The notes: generated by a model not told the origin, from the letters alone. DNA of 7,856 nt from Bacillota bacterium (GCA_021816665.1 JAKAXI010000080.1:1-7856), one strand, 5' to 3'; positions 1 to 6,653 are shown, counted from the first letter of the stretch. Numbers and translations are program-made.

Positions 1-4
1 GATC

Positions 5-1255
5 TCAACACACAGGGCTACCGTATGCAACTGCCTGCATTAATGCTTCACTGACTTGAGGGCAAACAACGACTTCCAGTCCAGGGCGCATGGTTTGAAT
101 GAGTGTACACAGTTCCTCGGCCGACCGCGCGCGCGCAGAGTTCGGTTCAGTAACGACTACACGGCCAGCCACGCGCAGAAGCGGTCCTAAGATGTGTACA
201 GCGTCCTTGTCTCTTAACACCCCTAAGACCAGTGTCCAATCGTTCGCGTTTCCCCAAAACAACTCGCCCCACTCCGCGAGTGCATCTGCTAAGCGAAGGG
301 CGCCGTCAGGATTGTGAGCACCGTCCAGTACGACAGTCACGCCGCCTCGAGTCAGTACCTCAAACCGCATCGGCCACTCTGCTCTCGCCAGACCCGCAGC
401 AATTTCGCGATTCGTCATCGACACCGGCAGACCTTTTGCGCCCGCCCACTCCCATACTGCGAGGGCAACCGCAGCGTTCTCAACTTGATGCAAGCCGAAC
501 AGCGGTACGCTTAGGCCGTAGATGTCCTGCCACAAGCCACGGTAATTCACCATCTGCCCTGCTGTCGACAGTGCCGTACGAACTGCGGCAAAGTCCAGAC
601 CCAGCCTGGACGGACGGACTCCAATCTCAGACGCCGTGGCCAATACGGCTAGGCCTCCCGCGTCCTCAGCGCCAGTTACAAGCGGAACACCCGCCTTGAC
701 AATTCCCGCCTTGTCTCTACCGACATGCCACAGGGTAGGACCAAGGACATCCAGGTGATCACGGCCGACATTGGTGATCGCCGTCACCAGCGGCGTCACG
801 ACGTTGGTTGCGTCGTAGCGGCCGCCGAGGCCCGTCTCCCACACGACGACGTCGACACGCTGTCTGGCAAAGTACAAAATCGCCATCACCGTGAGAACTT
901 CAAACTCCGTCAAAGGGTCTGCATCTGAATGCTGCTCACATACAGAGCGCACTTCCTCAGCCAAGGCTGCGACCATCGAGTCGTTGGGTGATTCGCCGTC
1001 TACAGTGAACCTCCCGCGGTATAGAGCGGCTGGTGACGTAAATGCGCCAACGCGTAGACGCGGTGAGAGAAGTGCCGCTAACATCGCACATACCGAACCT
1101 TTTCCATTTGTCCCAGCGACATGCAAAAACAACAGAGAGTCTTCCGGGTGCCCTAGGCGTTCCAAGACTTTCATGGTTCGCTCAAGACCAGGCTTCACAC
1201 CGAACCTGGAGAGCGACCGCAACCAGTCTATGCCGTCAGCGTTTGCCACCGCCAT
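5..1255 (-). CDS. folC: FolC: folylpolyglutamate synthase / dihydrofolate synthase, C-terminus shortened
   Basis: The product is a cytosolic Mur-ligase-type enzyme that uses ATP to add glutamate to folates, and in many bacteria also to dihydropteroate. It has 416 residues; family members usually have about 430. Visible motifs are the P-loop HVAGTNGKGS (45-54), TEFEVLT (116-122), ETGLGGRYDATNV (140-152), ITNVGRDHLD (160-169), KAGIVKAGVP (182-191), LHQVENAA in the central domain (about 255-262) and DGAHNPDGA (311-319), followed by GVLRDKD (345-351). The ATG start is bounded by an in-frame TAG six bases upstream; only a weak GGGTGG ribosome site precedes it, ten bases away. It lies 62 bases after valS with no terminator between, so co-transcription is likely. 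Oddities: the stop comes where the conserved V-x-G-S-x-Y strand should begin, and several folate-side motifs deviate (TSPAALYRGRF for the usual TSPHL region, WPMRFE for WPGR-E). Family assignment is very secure; whether the end is natural is open. Confidence 0.95.
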   Translation of the reverse strand: MAVANADGIDWLRSLSRFGVKPGLERTMKVLERLGHPEDSLLFLHVAGTNGKGSVCAMLAALLSPRLRVGAFTSPAALYRGRFTVDGESPNDSMVAALAEEVRSVCEQHSDADPLTEFEVLTVMAILYFARQRVDVVVWETGLGGRYDATNVVTPLVTAITNVGRDHLDVLGPTLWHVGRDKAGIVKAGVPLVTGAEDAGGLAVLATASEIGVRPSRLGLDFAAVRTALSTAGQMVNYRGLWQDIYGLSVPLFGLHQVENAAVALAVWEWAGAKGLPVSMTNREIAAGLARAEWPMRFEVLTRGGVTVVLDGAHNPDGALRLADALAEWGELFWGNANDWTLVLGVLRDKDAVHILGPLLRVAGRVVVTEPNSARARSAEELCTLIQTMRPGLEVVVCPQVSEALMQAVAYGSPVC

Positions 1256-1317
1256 AATCTATTCGCCACCCACAGGAAAAGTCACAGAGCTGACACGCAG
1301 ACGTCCATCCGCATTTG

Positions 1318-3987
1318 TCACCGTCTAGGTTGTTCAAGAGCGCGTAGTCGTTCCCGAACCGCGGACAACTTCGCCTGATAATCCAATAGCTTCGCCCGCT
1401 CGCTCGCAACCACATCTGCCGGGGCCTTCTCGACAAACTTCGGATTCCCCAACTTTTTTTCTGCGCGATCAACCTCGGAAGTCAGACGCGACACTTCTTG
1501 CGCTAACCTTTGCCGCTCCGCGTCGATGTCGACAAGGCCTGCCAATGGGACAAACAGCTCGACTCCGCTGACCACGACCGTTACAGCGTACTCTGGCGGC
1601 TGGGCCCGCTCACTGACGTCGAGTTCGGCGATATTGCCAAATCGCATCAAGTACGGCCGTGTGGCCGACACCAGACGTGTGGATTCCGCCGAAGAGGTGC
1701 GCGCCACCACGCTGATTTGTCGGCTTGGCGGCAAGTTCATTTCCTGCCTCAGATTTCGAAGTGAACGAACGGCTTCCTGGACGACAGAAATTTGCTTCGC
1801 GACCTCTGGATCTTTCCATAGTTCAAGTCCTCCGGGCCAAGTCGCCGTGATCAGTGCACCGTCTGACCCGGGGATGGACTGCCAAATTTCTTCTGTAATG
1901 AACGGCACCATCGGGTGAAGCAGACACAGCAACTGACGCAAAACATACACTAAAACAGCCCGAGTCTGCTCTCTGGCGCCTTCATCTGCACCGTATAGAG
2001 AGAGCTTCGAAAACTCAATGTACCAATCACAAAAATCATCCCAAGTAAAGTCGTAGAGCGCCCGTCCAGCTTCGCCGAAATCATACCGCTCGAGGCTTCG
2101 TGTCGTCTCTTCGACTGTCTCTGCAAAGCGATGCAAAATCCATCGGTCTGTGAGCTGTAACTGCTTCCAGTCAATTTCTAGGACAACGCCGTCATCCGGA
2201 AGATTCATCAACACAAAGCGCGCAGCGTTCCACAGCTTGTTGAGAAAGTTACGGGCGCTCTCAACGCGTTCCCAGTGAAAACGCTGGTCACCTCCAGGTG
2301 CTGAGCCCGTCGCCAACATGAATCGCAACGAATCGGCACCATAACGACCGATCACTTCCATCGGATCAACCCCGTTGCCGAGGCTCTTGGACATTTTTCG
2401 TCCGTCTGCCGCCCGTATCAGCCCGTGCAAGACCACGTCTGAAAATGGGATTTTGCCTGTGAACTCGAGTCCAGTAAAGACCATCCTTGCAACCCAGAAG
2501 AACAAAATGTCATAGCCAGTGACAAGCGCACTGGTCGGATAGTAGCGCTTGAAATCCTCCGTTTCACTCGGCCACCCCATCGTGCTAAACGGCCACAACG
2601 CAGACGAAAACCACGTGTCCAGTACATCTTCATCCTGTTCAATGTTGTGACTCTGGCAGTGTTCGCACTCGTATGGCGTGTCTCTTGACACCGTGATTTC
2701 ACCGCAATCCGCACAGTACCAAGCTGGTATTCGGTGGCCCCACCACAACTGCCGCGACACGCACCAATCGCGGACATTCGTCAGCCAATGAACGAACACC
2801 TTTTCAAACCGTTCTGGTATGAACCGAATCTCTCCATTGTCCAGCGAGCGCAGCGCTTGCTCCGCCAACGGTTGCATGCGTACGAACCATTGATCCGACA
2901 AAAACGGCTCGACCACAGTGTCACAACGGCTGCAGTGCCCCACTGCATTGTGAATCGTTTCTACCTGGCGCAACCAGCCGCCGGCTTCGAGGTCCGCCGC
3001 CACCTTCGTCCGCGCCTCTTCCCTCGTCAGCCCCTGATACGATCCTGTGAGTGCGTTCAATCGTCCATCTGCATCAATGCACTGTAGCTTGGGCAAGCCG
3101 TGGCGTTCGCCGACTTCAAAGTCATTCGGGTCGTGTGCGGGCGTGATTTTCAGACAACCCGTACCGAAATCCGGTTCCACGTAACTGTCCGCGATCACTG
3201 GGATCGTTCGGTTCGTCAGCGGCAGGCGGACTTCCTGCCCGACCAAGTGTTGGTAGCGCGGGTCGTCTGGGTGCACTGCCACTGCGACATCAGCGAACAT
3301 AGTTTCTGGACGAGTAGTCGCAATCACGACCTCACCTGTCCCACTGACGAGCGGGTAAGCGATGTGATAGAGTTGCCCGTCTTGTTCCACATGTTCGACT
3401 TCAATATCTGACAGCGCCGTTCCACACCGCGGACACCAGTTGATAATGCGGTTACCGCGGTACATCAGCCCTTTTTCATACAAACGCACAAACACTTCGC
3501 GAACCGCTTCGGACAGACCCTCGTCCATTGTAAAGCGTTGTCGGCTCCAATCGCATGAGGCCCCTAGGGCGCGCACCTGATTTGTAATCGTGTTCCCGTA
3601 TTGTTCCTTCCAGGCCCAAACTTTTTCAATAAAAGCGTCCCGTCCAAGTTCGTGCCGACTTGGTCCTTTTTCTTCACGAAGCGCTTTTTCAACTCGCGCC
3701 TGTGTGGCTATCCCGGCGTGATCAGTTCCGGGCACCCAGAGTGTGTCGAAACCGACTAACCGTTTATATCGCACAATGATATCTTGAAGTGTATTGTCCC
3801 ACGCGTGACCGATGTGCAGTGAACCCGTGACGTTCGGCGGAGGCATGACGATCGAAAACGGGCCTTTCCCGTTCCTGTCACCCGTAGGTTTGAAAAACCC
3901 CCCCGACTCCCAGTATTGATAGATTCGGTGTTCCACTTGGGATGGATCGTAAGCAGTTGTCAGTGACCGAGGCTCTAGCGAAGCCAT
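1318..3987 (-). CDS. valS: Valyl-tRNA synthetase
   Basis: This cytosolic class Ia synthetase charges tRNA-Val with valine and hydrolyses mischarged threonine. The 889-residue length fits bacterial ValS (about 880). In order: the signature PPNVTGSLHIGHA (50-62, HIGH 58-61), GTDHAGIATQ (87-96), the CP1 editing domain (about 190-345) with TTRPETM (224-230), zinc-knuckle cysteine pairs C185/C188, C352/C355, C425/C428 and C441/C444, DTWFSS (457-462), the KMSKS loop (531-535) within GRKMSKSLGNG, an anticodon-binding helical domain (about 610-760), and a charged C-terminal coiled coil (about 820-889) as in the ValS tRNA-binding arm. The ATG has a good AAGGAG site upstream. A T-box leader with a GUC specifier controls it, which independently supports valine specificity over the related IleS and LeuS. 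folC follows downstream. No key residue is missing. Confidence 0.99.
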   Translation of the reverse strand: MASLEPRSLTTAYDPSQVEHRIYQYWESGGFFKPTGDRNGKGPFSIVMPPPNVTGSLHIGHAWDNTLQDIIVRYKRLVGFDTLWVPGTDHAGIATQARVEKALREEKGPSRHELGRDAFIEKVWAWKEQYGNTITNQVRALGASCDWSRQRFTMDEGLSEAVREVFVRLYEKGLMYRGNRIINWCPRCGTALSDIEVEHVEQDGQLYHIAYPLVSGTGEVVIATTRPETMFADVAVAVHPDDPRYQHLVGQEVRLPLTNRTIPVIADSYVEPDFGTGCLKITPAHDPNDFEVGERHGLPKLQCIDADGRLNALTGSYQGLTREEARTKVAADLEAGGWLRQVETIHNAVGHCSRCDTVVEPFLSDQWFVRMQPLAEQALRSLDNGEIRFIPERFEKVFVHWLTNVRDWCVSRQLWWGHRIPAWYCADCGEITVSRDTPYECEHCQSHNIEQDEDVLDTWFSSALWPFSTMGWPSETEDFKRYYPTSALVTGYDILFFWVARMVFTGLEFTGKIPFSDVVLHGLIRAADGRKMSKSLGNGVDPMEVIGRYGADSLRFMLATGSAPGGDQRFHWERVESARNFLNKLWNAARFVLMNLPDDGVVLEIDWKQLQLTDRWILHRFAETVEETTRSLERYDFGEAGRALYDFTWDDFCDWYIEFSKLSLYGADEGAREQTRAVLVYVLRQLLCLLHPMVPFITEEIWQSIPGSDGALITATWPGGLELWKDPEVAKQISVVQEAVRSLRNLRQEMNLPPSRQISVVARTSSAESTRLVSATRPYLMRFGNIAELDVSERAQPPEYAVTVVVSGVELFVPLAGLVDIDAERQRLAQEVSRLTSEVDRAEKKLGNPKFVEKAPADVVASERAKLLDYQAKLSAVRERLRALEQPRR

Positions 3988-3994
3988 GCGTGCT

Positions 3995-4004
3995 CTCTCC
4001 TTTT
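3995..4004 (-). promoter_or_regulatory. Ribosome binding site of valS
   Basis: On the minus strand the sequence AAAAGGAGAG precedes the valS ATG, the GGAG core lying about ten bases before it. It lies just downstream of the T-box terminator U-run, so it is transcribed only when the leader reads through. Confidence 0.8.
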
Positions 4005-4008
4005 CGTC

Positions 4009-4043
4009 AAAAAAGCCTCCGGTCCTGAATCAGGACGGAGGCT
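4009..4043 (-). terminator. Intrinsic terminator of the valS T-box
   Basis: Read on the minus strand, AGCCTCC-GTCCTG-ATT-CAGGAC-(C)-GGAGGCT forms a 13-bp stem with a single bulged C, followed by TTTTTT. It directly follows the T-box motif, and its 5' arm contains the CCG and UCCU segments needed by the alternative antiterminator, so this is the regulated off-state of the leader. Confidence 0.93.
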
Positions 4044-4225
4044 CCGCGGTACCACCTGAATTCCCGAGGTTATGCGCAGTCAACGCGAACCATCGGGCAC
4101 TCTTCATCGATAACGGGATGAACCGGTATACACAGCTCTGAGACGACGTTCAAACCGTTCTCCGGGACAGATTGCAGCCAAGTCTGTTCCTCTCTGGACG
4201 GAGTTCGCGGCTTTACTCCTTCTCA
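4009..4225 (-). promoter_or_regulatory. T-box riboswitch leader of valS (tRNA-Val, GUC specifier)
   Basis: This leader RNA senses uncharged tRNA-Val and switches a terminator off. Stem I: basal pairing TGAGA (4221-4225) with TCTCA, a specifier loop with AGUA (4214-4217) on the 5' side and GAAC-GUC-G on the 3' side, then AAA(G)CCG paired with CGGTTT and CTCCG with CGGAG. Above these lie the distal bulge AGAGA (4191-4195) and a terminal stem ACAGA/TCTGT closing a loop with GCUGCAA (4172-4178), the usual interdigitated T-loop pair. The specifier is GUC at 4145-4147, followed by a purine. A 9-bp stem III (CCCGA-GGTT with AACC-TCGGG, 4063-4097) follows. The T-box AGGUGGUACCGCGG (4044-4057) carries UGGU, complementary to the ACCA end of tRNA-Val. 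An antiterminator pairing AGG with UCCU and CGG with CCG would exclude the terminator helix. All hallmark elements are present. Confidence 0.95.
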
Positions 4226-4259
4226 TCATGGCCAAAACGATTCAACTTGTATACGAAAC

Positions 4260-4289
4260 ATCTTACGCAGAGCAGAGAAACGATGTCAA
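4260..4289 (-). promoter_or_regulatory. Sigma-A type promoter of valS (folC)
   Basis: On the minus strand a perfect -35 TTGACA (4284-4289) is followed after 18 bases by TAAGAT (4260-4265). The predicted transcript start near 4253 leaves about 28 bases before stem I of the T-box. The promoter lies within the 60 bases after the upstream membrane-protein gene. Only a weak hairpin without a U-run (GGGTA/TACCC, just after that gene's stop) lies between them, so some read-through into the leader is possible. Confidence 0.8.
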
Positions 4290-4320
4290 GTTGACCGGGT
4301 AGGCGTTAGTACCCTGAACA

Positions 4321-4803
4321 CTACTTGCGTCGTTTCTTCTTGCTGTGATGGCGGCGAGCTGGGTGTGCCTGGATTTGGGCCGGGGACGTTTCTGCACGAC
4401 GTCGTGCTTCCCGCTCCGCGCGTTTGCGGTCGGACCAATCCGTCATCCGCGTGTAACCAAAACAGACAAAGGCGCCCAGCAGTAAACTCATCCCATTCTC
4501 TTCGAGAAAAACGCCTTGGCTCACAGGTGACTTTCCGTGCATGTCGAGCGCGAACTGGAGAATTAAGTCGATCACAAAGATCGCGGTCACCCCAACCAAG
4601 GCGTTGCCAAGACGGCGTTCCTTTATTCTGGGAATCACCAGATAGCCTACGAACAGCACTCCGAGCGGCGCAGTCATGACGACTGTGTACTTTGTGGCCA
4701 CGTCTAAAATGATTTGCAGAAGTGCGATTGCCGCCACTGTAAGGGCTAACGTTCTCCAGTGCCAACCGTTTACAACTGGTTTCGAAAAATTGAACTCCGC
4801 CAA
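4321..4803 (-). CDS. Unrecognised multi-spanning membrane protein with a basic tail
   Basis: I do not recognise this family. The 160-residue product has four likely membrane helices (about 17-35, 41-58, 67-87 and 103-117). There is a basic loop PRIKERR between helices 2 and 3, and a hydrophilic segment (about 88-102) between helices 3 and 4. The last 40 residues are a very basic, probably cytoplasmic tail ending in HHSKKKRRK. The start is TTG: an ideal AGGAGG lies seven bases upstream and no ATG fits. A sigma-A-like promoter (4900-4929) sits about 100 bases upstream. The gene lies between spoVID and valS, where B. subtilis has ysxE, but nothing in it resembles the kinase-like YsxE/CotS proteins. 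Coding status is supported by the ribosome site, the coherent helix pattern and the promoter. A nucleic-acid or phospholipid contact by the tail would be speculation. Confidence 0.85.
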   Translation of the reverse strand: MAEFNFSKPVVNGWHWRTLALTVAAIALLQIILDVATKYTVVMTAPLGVLFVGYLVIPRIKERRLGNALVGVTAIFVIDLILQFALDMHGKSPVSQGVFLEENGMSLLLGAFVCFGYTRMTDWSDRKRAEREARRRAETSPAQIQAHPARRHHSKKKRRK

Positions 4804-4810
4804 ACTGATT

Positions 4811-4816
4811 CCTCCT
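4811..4816 (-). promoter_or_regulatory. Ribosome binding site fixing a TTG start
   Basis: The minus-strand sequence AGGAGG is followed by seven bases (AATCAGT) and then TTG. This full match to the anti-Shine-Dalgarno at ideal spacing is the reason for choosing the non-ATG start of the 160-residue membrane protein. Confidence 0.85.
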
Positions 4817-4859
4817 GACGCGAGGCGTCACCGTGTCTAAAAGACTTTGCGCAGAACAA

Positions 4860-4879
4860 GTCTACATGCCGACATAGAC
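4860..4879 (-). repeat. Small hairpin in the 5' leader of the 160-residue protein gene
   Basis: As minus-strand RNA, GUCUAUGU-CGGC-AUGUAGAC pairs over eight positions including two G-U wobbles. As plus-strand RNA the same region has two mismatches, so the fold favours the minus transcript. It lies about 57 bases before the start codon, inside the predicted leader. No U-run follows, so it is not a typical terminator. Its role is unknown. Confidence 0.35.
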
Positions 4880-4899
4880 ATCTACTCATCGCTTGTCCC

Positions 4900-4929
4900 A
4901 TCTTACCAAACTCGACTCATTGGTGTCAC
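4900..4929 (-). promoter_or_regulatory. Candidate sigma-A promoter of the 160-residue protein gene
   Basis: On the minus strand, GTGACA (4924-4929; five of six matches to TTGACA) and TAAGAT (4900-4905) are 18 bases apart. The -10 sequence and spacing are identical to those of the valS promoter. The implied leader is about 90 bases long. Confidence 0.5.
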
Positions 4930-4938
4930 CGCGGAGTC

Positions 4939-4969
4939 TTGGACATTTGTTGCCCACCTTGCATATACA
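4939..4969 (+). promoter_or_regulatory. Weak candidate promoter of the 53-residue protein gene
   Basis: TTGGAC (4939-4944) lies 19 bases before TATACA (4964-4969), or 17 bases before the overlapping CATATA. The -35 match is poor. A start near 4976 would leave a leader of only about 17 bases, just enough to hold the ribosome site. A sporulation sigma factor reading the CATATACAT element is equally possible. It abuts the divergent promoter at 4900-4929. Confidence 0.25.
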
Positions 4970-4992
4970 TAGGACGAAGAGGAGGGACGGAC

Positions 4993-5154
4993 ATGGGTTT
5001 CTTTCTGTTGCTCGCCAGGTTTGTACGCCTGATGTTGGCCATCGCTATTTTTCTACTGTTCATGCGCGCCATTTTCTGGCCAACCCCACTTGACTTGATT
5101 GTGCTCATGCTGTTGTTCATGGTATTTGCAGCGATGTTTGTCGGCCCACCTTGA
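4993..5154 (+). CDS. Small hydrophobic two-helix membrane protein, unknown function
   Basis: This 53-residue product is unrecognised. It is almost entirely hydrophobic, with two probable membrane helices (about 4-24 and 33-50) joined by a short RAIFWPTPLD turn; it begins MGFF and ends in GPP. The start is the ATG preceded by AGGAGGG (4980-4986) at six bases. An in-frame ATG at 4939 has no ribosome site and would add a hydrophilic, cysteine-containing segment before the strong Shine-Dalgarno, so it is not used here. This is the only plus-strand gene in the window. It is divergent from the 160-residue membrane protein gene and convergent with spoVID. Coding is supported by the near-perfect ribosome site and the clean helix-turn-helix hydrophobicity. 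Small hydrophobic peptides beside spore genes can be forespore or coat-associated, but that is inference only. Confidence 0.7.
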   Translation: MGFFLLLARFVRLMLAIAIFLLFMRAIFWPTPLDLIVLMLLFMVFAAMFVGPP

Positions 5155-5223
5155 TCCTAGAAACGTTTACTGTGGTCCACCGATACAGATGTTGCTCCCC
5201 TTCCCAACTGCGAATACAAAAGC

Positions 5224-5250
5224 GGAAAGTGGTGTTCATCACCACTTTCC
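5224..5250 (-). terminator. Hairpin between convergent genes, probable terminator
   Basis: GGAAAGTGGTG and CACCACTTTCC form a perfect 11-bp stem around a 5-base loop. Read on the minus strand it is followed by GCTTTTGTATT, an interrupted U-tract, and it lies about 30 bases after the spoVID stop. Read on the plus strand it follows the 53-residue gene by about 70 bases but lacks a U-run. It most likely ends spoVID transcription and may also stop the convergent transcript. Confidence 0.75.
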
Positions 5251-5281
5251 ACCCCGTGCACACCGATATAGGTACGCAAAC

Positions 5282-6646
5282 TCATATGTCTAACTGAAGA
5301 ACAGGACGTCCGGGTATCGCCAGCGTCTGGCCCGGATGCACCACTTCTTCTGAAATCTCGTTCGCCCTCATCAGGTCTGATTTGAGAACTCCAACGCGGT
5401 CTGCGATGGACTCCAAGTTTTCCTCTTCTGACACAATCACATATCGCAACGTGTAAAAATGTTCAGGTGAATTGAAGTCAACAAACGACCACAATTCACT
5501 GGAAATGACGTTGCCATCACTGTTTTCCTCGCCCGGGCTGCCGCGCATGATCACGCTCGTGGCCTCGGCTTCACCTAGCTCCGGTTCAATCCCGTGATCG
5601 ACCTCAGCACCGTCCGTTTCATCGGCCCCAACTGCGTCGGTTGTATCTCCGCGATAGGCTGCTTCCGCCGCTTCACGAGGCGTGTACGCATCGTGCAATT
5701 CACGTGCTGACACCTGGTGCTCGAAGTCAAACTCCACCACGTTACTCTTGGTGTCGGGTTCTTGCTCCGCCAGTCGTTCCTCAGCAACCGGTTGCGCTTC
5801 ATCATCGCGAACGGAACCTCCGTACGCCTTGTCCAGACTGGCCAATTCACGTTGAACTGTGTCACTCACAGGATGCCCGCTGCGCAAAGGCTCGGTGTTG
5901 TTGCTCTCTGCACCGCCGCGAGCTTGGCTAATCGTTTCTGCTGCAGCTAAGCCCTCGTCTTCTCGTGGGGAGCCACCAGCCGGAGTGACATCATGGTCGC
6001 GTGAACCACGCGTCAACTGGAGGTCGAGGTCAGGGGCAGCTGCATCACTTGGTTGGTCCGGAGATACGTCGTCAGTCGCTGGCTTCTCAGTTGTTTCCTC
6101 CTGACTATCGGCCAGTCTATCGGCAACCTCCACCGAATTGGCGAAGTCTTCCCGCTGAAACAACACGTCTCCGTATTCCTGAGATCCGCACTCAAAGTGG
6201 TATCCATGGGCTCCAGAGAGGCCTACAATGCTGAGGTCGGCAACCACGCGAATCCACCCGGGACTGACAGAGGTCAGTTGCCAGGATGAGATTCGACTAG
6301 CAACGTTAACAAGTCCCCTCGGCTGAGACTTCATTGGTACGCGCAGAACAAACGGCAAACGGTTGTGTAGTGCGGACCCGTTCAGCGACTGCCCAGAGTC
6401 CGTTCCCTGTGTTTGGACAAACCCCGCGGTGGCTTGCGGCTCCGATACCAATCCGCTCGCGCGATTGATGTACCCTGCAAAGACGATGGCCCCTTCCAGA
6501 ACGTAGGCGTCACCGACACGTTCAAGCGACGTCACCTCGGTCGCCACTGTGGCATCGTCAATCTCGTCACCATCCCGCACCGCGTCCTGAAAGACTTCTT
6601 GGTCGATCTGGAGCCGGATGATCGGGGCACGGTCGAACTCGCTCAT
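5282..6646 (-). CDS. spoVID: SpoVID-like spore coat morphogenetic protein (SPOCS domain and LysM)
   Basis: In Bacillus, SpoVID sits on the forespore surface, interacts with SpoIVA and SafA, and drives coat encasement. This 454-residue product has the same architecture. An N-terminal beta-rich SpoVID/SPOCS-type domain (about 5-145) includes LPFVLRVP (97-104) and SPGWIRVVADLSIVGL (128-143). A long acidic, Asp/Glu/Ala/Ser-rich and presumably disordered linker (about 180-390) follows. A C-terminal LysM domain (about 398-446) contains ESIADRVGV and ending HPGQTLAIPG. B. subtilis SpoVID has 575 residues, the difference lying in the linker. The ATG start has AGGAGGGG seven bases upstream; an in-frame TTG 18 bases earlier overlaps that site and is rejected. 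Position after hemL matches B. subtilis, but the usual partner gene ysxE is not next to it. A sigma-E-like promoter lies upstream. Identity rests on architecture, N-terminal motifs and synteny; the linker is not alignable by eye. Confidence 0.9.
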   Translation of the reverse strand: MSEFDRAPIIRLQIDQEVFQDAVRDGDEIDDATVATEVTSLERVGDAYVLEGAIVFAGYINRASGLVSEPQATAGFVQTQGTDSGQSLNGSALHNRLPFVLRVPMKSQPRGLVNVASRISSWQLTSVSPGWIRVVADLSIVGLSGAHGYHFECGSQEYGDVLFQREDFANSVEVADRLADSQEETTEKPATDDVSPDQPSDAAAPDLDLQLTRGSRDHDVTPAGGSPREDEGLAAAETISQARGGAESNNTEPLRSGHPVSDTVQRELASLDKAYGGSVRDDEAQPVAEERLAEQEPDTKSNVVEFDFEHQVSARELHDAYTPREAAEAAYRGDTTDAVGADETDGAEVDHGIEPELGEAEATSVIMRGSPGEENSDGNVISSELWSFVDFNSPEHFYTLRYVIVSEEENLESIADRVGVLKSDLMRANEISEEVVHPGQTLAIPGRPVLQLDI

Positions 6647-6653
6647 ATGCGCT

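Noticed and set aside
2734..3411. Plus-strand open frames of over 100 codons opposite valS
   Set aside because: They are antisense to strongly conserved ValS sequence, have no ribosome sites and give low-complexity Arg/His-rich products. They are shadows of high-G+C codon usage.
4286..4831. Longer 181-codon minus frame overlapping the 160-residue gene
   Set aside because: Its product is Arg/Ser-rich without hydrophobic pattern, its start precedes the AGGAGG site, and it runs through the valS promoter. The TTG frame has the ribosome site and coherent membrane helices.
4939..4992. Upstream ATG giving a longer form of the 53-residue protein
   Set aside because: There is no ribosome site before 4939, and the added segment includes the strong Shine-Dalgarno translated as GRRGGTD.
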